This document shows, one piece after another, positions 60,492-64,000 of a DNA stretch of 64,000 nucleotides. The first letter of the stretch is position 1. Every line of letters begins with the position of its first letter. The notes under the pieces are model-generated. The model searched no databases, had not been told where the DNA came from, and was given only the letters and a program-made list of their open reading frames with translations. The stretch lies in the NCBI RefSeq assembly GCF_958295425.1, contig NC_081143.1, positions 26,269,086-26,333,085 on the forward strand, in the 5' to 3' direction. Made by a program: the position numbers and the translations under genes. The stretch comes from Solea solea (lineage: Eukaryota; Chordata; Actinopteri; Pleuronectiformes; Soleidae).

Positions 60492-63400
60492 GTCAGTTGC
60501 GTTCACGTCCTTTACGTTTTCTTTGAAATTCAAACACGGTTTACTAGCACACTGTAGTTAGTAAAACGCTGGTGAAGTTCTCCCAGCTAAAGTAAGTTTC
60601 AGTTTCACTGTTTTTATGAGGAACTGAGACATAAACACACTTATAAATGAATTAGTATTATATAATAATGTTTGTATTTGTGTATGTGTGCAGTCGTGTC
60701 ACGCGACCAAAGCCAACATGCTGAATGTTCACCTGGTCCCTCACACACATGATGATGTTGGCTGGCTGAAGACCGTGGACCAGTACTTCTATGGAGGTCA
60801 GTCTCTCTCGTTTTGACACACAAACACACACAGCTAACAATAGTTGGTTCCCGGAACACTCTGGGAACGTTCCCCGAAGGTTCAACCCTAGGTTCTGCTG
60901 TTGTTGACACGAAACGTTTTCCTAACGGTCCCTAACCTTAGTTTTTGGTTGCACATTTGGTTCCCAGAACATTACTTTGTCGCAACCTTTATAGAACGTT
61001 CTCTTTTAGTTCCCAGAACGTTGCTTTGTCACAACTTTCATACAACCTTTCATAGAACGTTCTTTGTTTGTTCCCAGAACGTTCCTCTAACTTCCTCTTA
61101 CTTTTCTACAACCTTCATATAACAGTCGAACAACCTTTTATAGAACGTTCTCTTTTGGTTTTCCAGAACGTTCCTCTAACTTCCTCTTACTTTTCTACAA
61201 CCTTCATATAACTGTCAAACAACCTTTTATAGAACGTTCTCTTTTGGTTTTCCAGAACGTTCCTCTAACTTCCTCTTACTTTTCTACAACCTTCATATAA
61301 CTGTCAAACAACCTTTTATAGAACGTTCTCTTTTGGTTTTCCAGAACGTTCCTCTAACTTCCTCTTACTTTTCTACAACCTTCATATAACTGTCAAACAA
61401 CATTTTATAAAACGTTCTCTTTTGGTTCCCAGAACGTTCCTCTAACGTTACTTTTCTACAACCTTCATATAACTGTCAAACAACATTTTATAGAACGTTC
61501 TCTTTTGGTTCCCAGAACGTTCCTCTTACGTTATTTTTACACAACATTCATACAACCTTGAGAGAATGTTCTCTAAAGGTTCCCTTTAGGCACAACCTTG
61601 GACTACTAATTACCATGACCACCAAGTAACTTCCTAGCGTTACAGTGCATTGACACCATCCATTTTCTGTGAAGGCACCTTAACCATGACCATAAAATTA
61701 AGTCCTAACCATCGAACAACCCTATAAAGAGTGGAATCTGGACAAAATGTCCTCCCTTTACCAAAATGTCTTCACACCATAATGTTTACACTCACGGTCC
61801 CCACATAGATACAAGTATAAGTTCATAAACACACAGCAGTGTGTCCACCATTCTTTGCTAAAACCATATAGTTATTACATTCCCTGAAGGTTCCACCCTA
61901 GGTACTCTTGTGGTTTATATGGAAAGTTTTCCTAACGTTCCCCTAAAGTTAGTTTTTGGTTGCACGTTTGGTTCCCAGAACGTTCCCCTAATGATACTTT
62001 TCTACAACCTTCATATAACCTTTAGAGAACGTTCTCCTTTGGTTCCCAGAACATTCCCCTAACATTACTTTTATACAGACCGCAATGACATCCAGCACGC
62101 CGGCGTGCAGTACATCCTGGACTCGGTGGTGGATCAGCTGCTGAAGAATCCTGACCGGAGGTTTATCTACGTGGAGACGGCCTTTTTCTACCGCTGGTGG
62201 AAGCAGCAGAGCTCCAGTATGCAGCAGACGGTCAAACAGCTGGTAAATGAAGGTACACGTGACTTGAAATGTTGCATCTACACTAGACCATGTTTCACTT
62301 CATCACCTATCATCACCTAAGGACACAGTAACCAGCTCCCCCTCGTCCTCCTCCTCGTCCTCCTCTAGGTCGTCTGGAGTTTGTGAATGGCGGCTGGTGC
62401 ATGAGCGACGAGGCGACGACTCACTACAGCGCCGTCATCGACCAGATGACCATGGGCTTGAGGTTCCTCAATGAGACATTTGGGGCCTGTGGACGTCCCC
62501 CGCGTCGCCTGGCACATCGACCCCTTTGGCCACGCCCGTGAACACGCCTCCATGTTTGCACAGGTACGGAGCCGTGTTGTAAAGATACTGGTGCTGTACT
62601 TCTGGGTCAAGTCAAATGTGACTAATTTAACGGATGCACCTTTAGCTGCAAATATGATAAAACTAGAGCTGCAGCTAACGATTATTTTCATAATCGATTA
62701 TCTTCTCGATTAATTGATTAATCGTTTGGTGTTCAGAATATCAGAAAACCTTGATCGGTGTTTGTCAAACCTGGAAATGATGATGTTCTCAAATGTCTTG
62801 TTTTGTCCACAAACCAAAAATCATTGATTTGTAATGATTTCTTTGTTATCCAGAGCAAAATATTCGATTATCAAAATAGTTCTCGATTAATTTAGTAATC
62901 GATTAATAACTGATTCATCGATTAATCGTTTCAGCTCTAGATAAAACATGTACATTATGTAATCTTATTAATATTTTTTAGGGATCAAATAACAGGGTTC
63001 CGGTGGATCCTTAAAAAGTCGTAAAAGGCCTAAAAACAAGGCCTTAATTAGTATTAAATTGTCTTAAATCCCTTTTAAAAGTCTTTAAAATGTCAACACA
63101 TAGGACGTAGGCTTTTATAATTATTTTTATGTTGAAATAAACATTTAGGCAAAGTTCTCCCTAACTAATGTGTTTTGGGCGGCTTGTGTTTTTTTTGTTT
63201 TTTGTTTGGTCTTAAATTTCACTCTAAGTGGTATTTAAAAACTTTAAATACCTAGGCTATTGTGCTTGTTTCATATTATTTTCCTTTGGTAACAAATTCA
63301 TCTTTACCACAGTTTTGTGTGTGCGTGTGTTATTATTCATGAGACTGTTATCTTCTGTTGTGAAAGTGAGTTTCTATGCTGAGCTAAAGACTCTCTCCGT

Positions 63401-63803
63401 TACCTGTATGTTGTTCTGGTGCAGATGGGATACGACGGCCTTTTTTTCGGTCGCCTCGACTACCAAGACCGAGATCGCAGGATGAGGTCAAAGGAGCAGG
63501 AGCTGCTGTGGAGAGCATCTGACAGCCTCACGCCGCCCATGGCTGACCTCTTCACTGGTAAACTAAACTCTCTCATATTCCTGCTTTAACGTCCATTGTT
63601 TGCTGTGTCATGTAATCCTCGATCCCCCCCCCCCCCCCCCCCCCCACAATCCAACAGGGATTCTTCCCAACGGTTACAACCCTCCTACGGGCTTCTGCTG
63701 GGACCAGTCCTGTGACGACCCACCCATCAGAGACGACCCTGACCTGGAAGACTACAACGTCGACGATGTGGTGAACCGTTTCCTCGTCATCGCTAATAGT
63801 CAG
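60381..63803 (+). CDS. man2b1: Lysosomal alpha-mannosidase, 5' exons (partial, frame break in exon 4)
   Basis: This GH38 enzyme trims alpha-mannose from glycans in lysosomes. Six exons are visible: 60381-60491, 60694-60796, 62079-62252, 62369-62563, 63425-63557 and 63658-63803. The gene continues past the window. A signal peptide covers about residues 5 to 22. [19 protein letters not shown] holds the zinc-binding His and Asp (56 and 58 here). Later come [38 protein letters not shown] (with the nucleophile Asp), [20 protein letters not shown] and [18 protein letters not shown]. Exon 4 as given has one C too many in a run at 62497 to 62501, so HIDPFGH is out of frame. An upstream in-frame ATG at 60357 has a weaker context; 60381 has A at -3 and G at +4. 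Confidence 0.93.
60694..60796 (+). CDS. man2b1: man2b1 exon 2 (zinc-binding HTHDD)
   Basis: 103 nt, phase 0 to 1, encoding [20 protein letters not shown] and VDQYFYG. This motif is nearly invariant in GH38 enzymes. Confidence 0.97.
61052..61540 (+). repeat. 89-bp minisatellite with palindromic AGAACGTTCT cores
   Basis: The phrase 'tagaacgttctcttttggtt' recurs at 61141, 61230, 61319 and (varied) 61408 and 61491, a period of 89 bp that shortens to 83 in the last unit. Shorter diverged units extend from about 60950 to 61570 and again near 61910 to 62070. It fills most of man2b1 intron 2. Confidence 0.9.
61660..61835 (-). repeat. 'Taaccatgacc...ccccacatag' fish repeat fragment
   Basis: It shares short phrases ('aaccatc', 'aaaatgtcc', 'taagtc') with the repeat at 21100 to 21290. 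The match is diverged. Confidence 0.35.
62079..62252 (+). CDS. man2b1: man2b1 exon 3
   Basis: 174 nt, phase 1 to 1, encoding [20 protein letters not shown] and then [20 protein letters not shown]. It has acceptor 'ttttatacag' and donor 'gtacac'. Confidence 0.96.
62369..62563 (+). CDS. man2b1: man2b1 exon 4 (frameshift as given)
   Basis: It encodes [20 protein letters not shown] and continues to [15 protein letters not shown]. Then five Cs (62497 to 62501), where four would keep the frame, shift it; as written, a TGA follows at 62539. One frame over, [20 protein letters not shown] continues cleanly to the donor 'gtacgg'. The exon is 195 nt; 194 would restore the phase needed by exon 5. Confidence 0.9.
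62664..62939. mobile_element. hAT-like MITE with perfect 8-bp target duplication, copy 2
   Basis: A 276-bp element begins 'tagagctgcagctaacgatt' and ends 'aatcgtttcagctcta'. It is flanked on both sides by GATAAAAC (62656 to 62663 and 62940 to 62947). The 8-bp duplication and the TAGAGCTG ends fit the hAT superfamily. It lies in man2b1 intron 4. Confidence 0.9.
63425..63557 (+). CDS. man2b1: man2b1 exon 5
   Basis: 133 nt, phase 0 to 1, encoding [20 protein letters not shown] and then PPMADLFTG. It has acceptor 'tctggtgcag' and donor 'gtaaac'. Confidence 0.96.
63624..63645 (+). repeat. Poly(C) tract, 22 residues
   Basis: A pure C run lies 12 nt before the exon 6 acceptor of man2b1 and probably serves as its pyrimidine tract. 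Confidence 0.9.
63658..63803 (+). CDS. man2b1: man2b1 exon 6 (last in window)
   Basis: 146 nt, phase 1 to 0, encoding [20 protein letters not shown] and then [12 protein letters not shown]. The donor is 'gtccga'. Later exons lie beyond the window. Confidence 0.95.
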
Positions 63804-64000
63804 GTCCGACATGTCACACATAGAATTAAACACTTTATTTATTTATATACACCGCTGCCTCATTTAGAAAGTGTTGTTTCCTACGGTAAGAACAAAGGAT
63901 TTCGAACACAGAAGTCACAAAGTAACACATCCATAACTGTTTGAAGTCAGTTATGGAGGCAGTGGTTTGTCAAGGACTAATTTTCTCCATGTACTTTAAT

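Noticed and set aside
61052..61540. CRISPR-like array
   Set aside because: The units are head-to-tail 89-bp copies without unique spacers, in an intron of a vertebrate gene.

Overview
This window is nuclear DNA from a ray-finned fish, most likely a percomorph teleost. Three things show this: genes split by spliceosomal GT-AG introns, families such as a RING/B-box/coiled-coil/B30.2 TRIM of the fish type, and a dense load of fish-typical repeats (tRNA-derived V-SINE, LINE tails, hAT-like MITEs, LTR fragments, long AT and GT microsatellites). There are no bacterial operons, CRISPR arrays or phage genes.

Three protein genes can be assembled exon by exon from splice sites and reading phase. (1) Minus strand, 42892 down to 23030: a complete eight-exon fringe glycosyltransferase gene of 347 codons plus stop, closest in remembered diagnostic residues to manic fringe (mfng). 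It acts in the Golgi on Notch EGF repeats. (2) Plus strand, 47545 to 57457: a complete eight-exon TRIM E3 ubiquitin ligase of 586 codons with RING, B-box, coiled coil and PRY-SPRY, similar to fish TRIM16/TRIM25/finTRIM proteins. (3) Plus strand, 60381 to the window edge: the first six exons of lysosomal alpha-mannosidase (man2b1), which runs off the end. Its exon 4 carries one extra C, as given, that breaks the frame before the catalytic Asp.

Layout: 1 to about 23000 is gene-poor and filled with repeats and microsatellites. From 23 to 43 kb lies mfng, whose large introns hold a SINE, an LTR-like element, a hAT MITE and a 244-bp tetranucleotide array. From 43 to 47.5 kb is the intergenic space between the head-to-head mfng and TRIM genes. 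From 47.5 to 57.5 kb is TRIM, and from 57.5 to 60.4 kb its likely long 3' UTR and the man2b1 promoter. From 60.4 to 64 kb is man2b1, with an 89-bp minisatellite in intron 2 and a hAT MITE with a perfect 8-bp target duplication in intron 4.

The three genes act in separate processes (Notch glycosylation, ubiquitin or innate immune signalling, lysosomal glycan breakdown); nothing suggests a joint system. I found no convincing new biological system. The points most worth a second look are the man2b1 frame break, a CLEAR/M-box-like E-box in its promoter, an extra 97-nt intron that splits the normally single 234-bp TRIM exon, a degenerate B-box 2, a MITE with a nested 48-bp near-palindrome, and several transposon ends lying beside splice sites.
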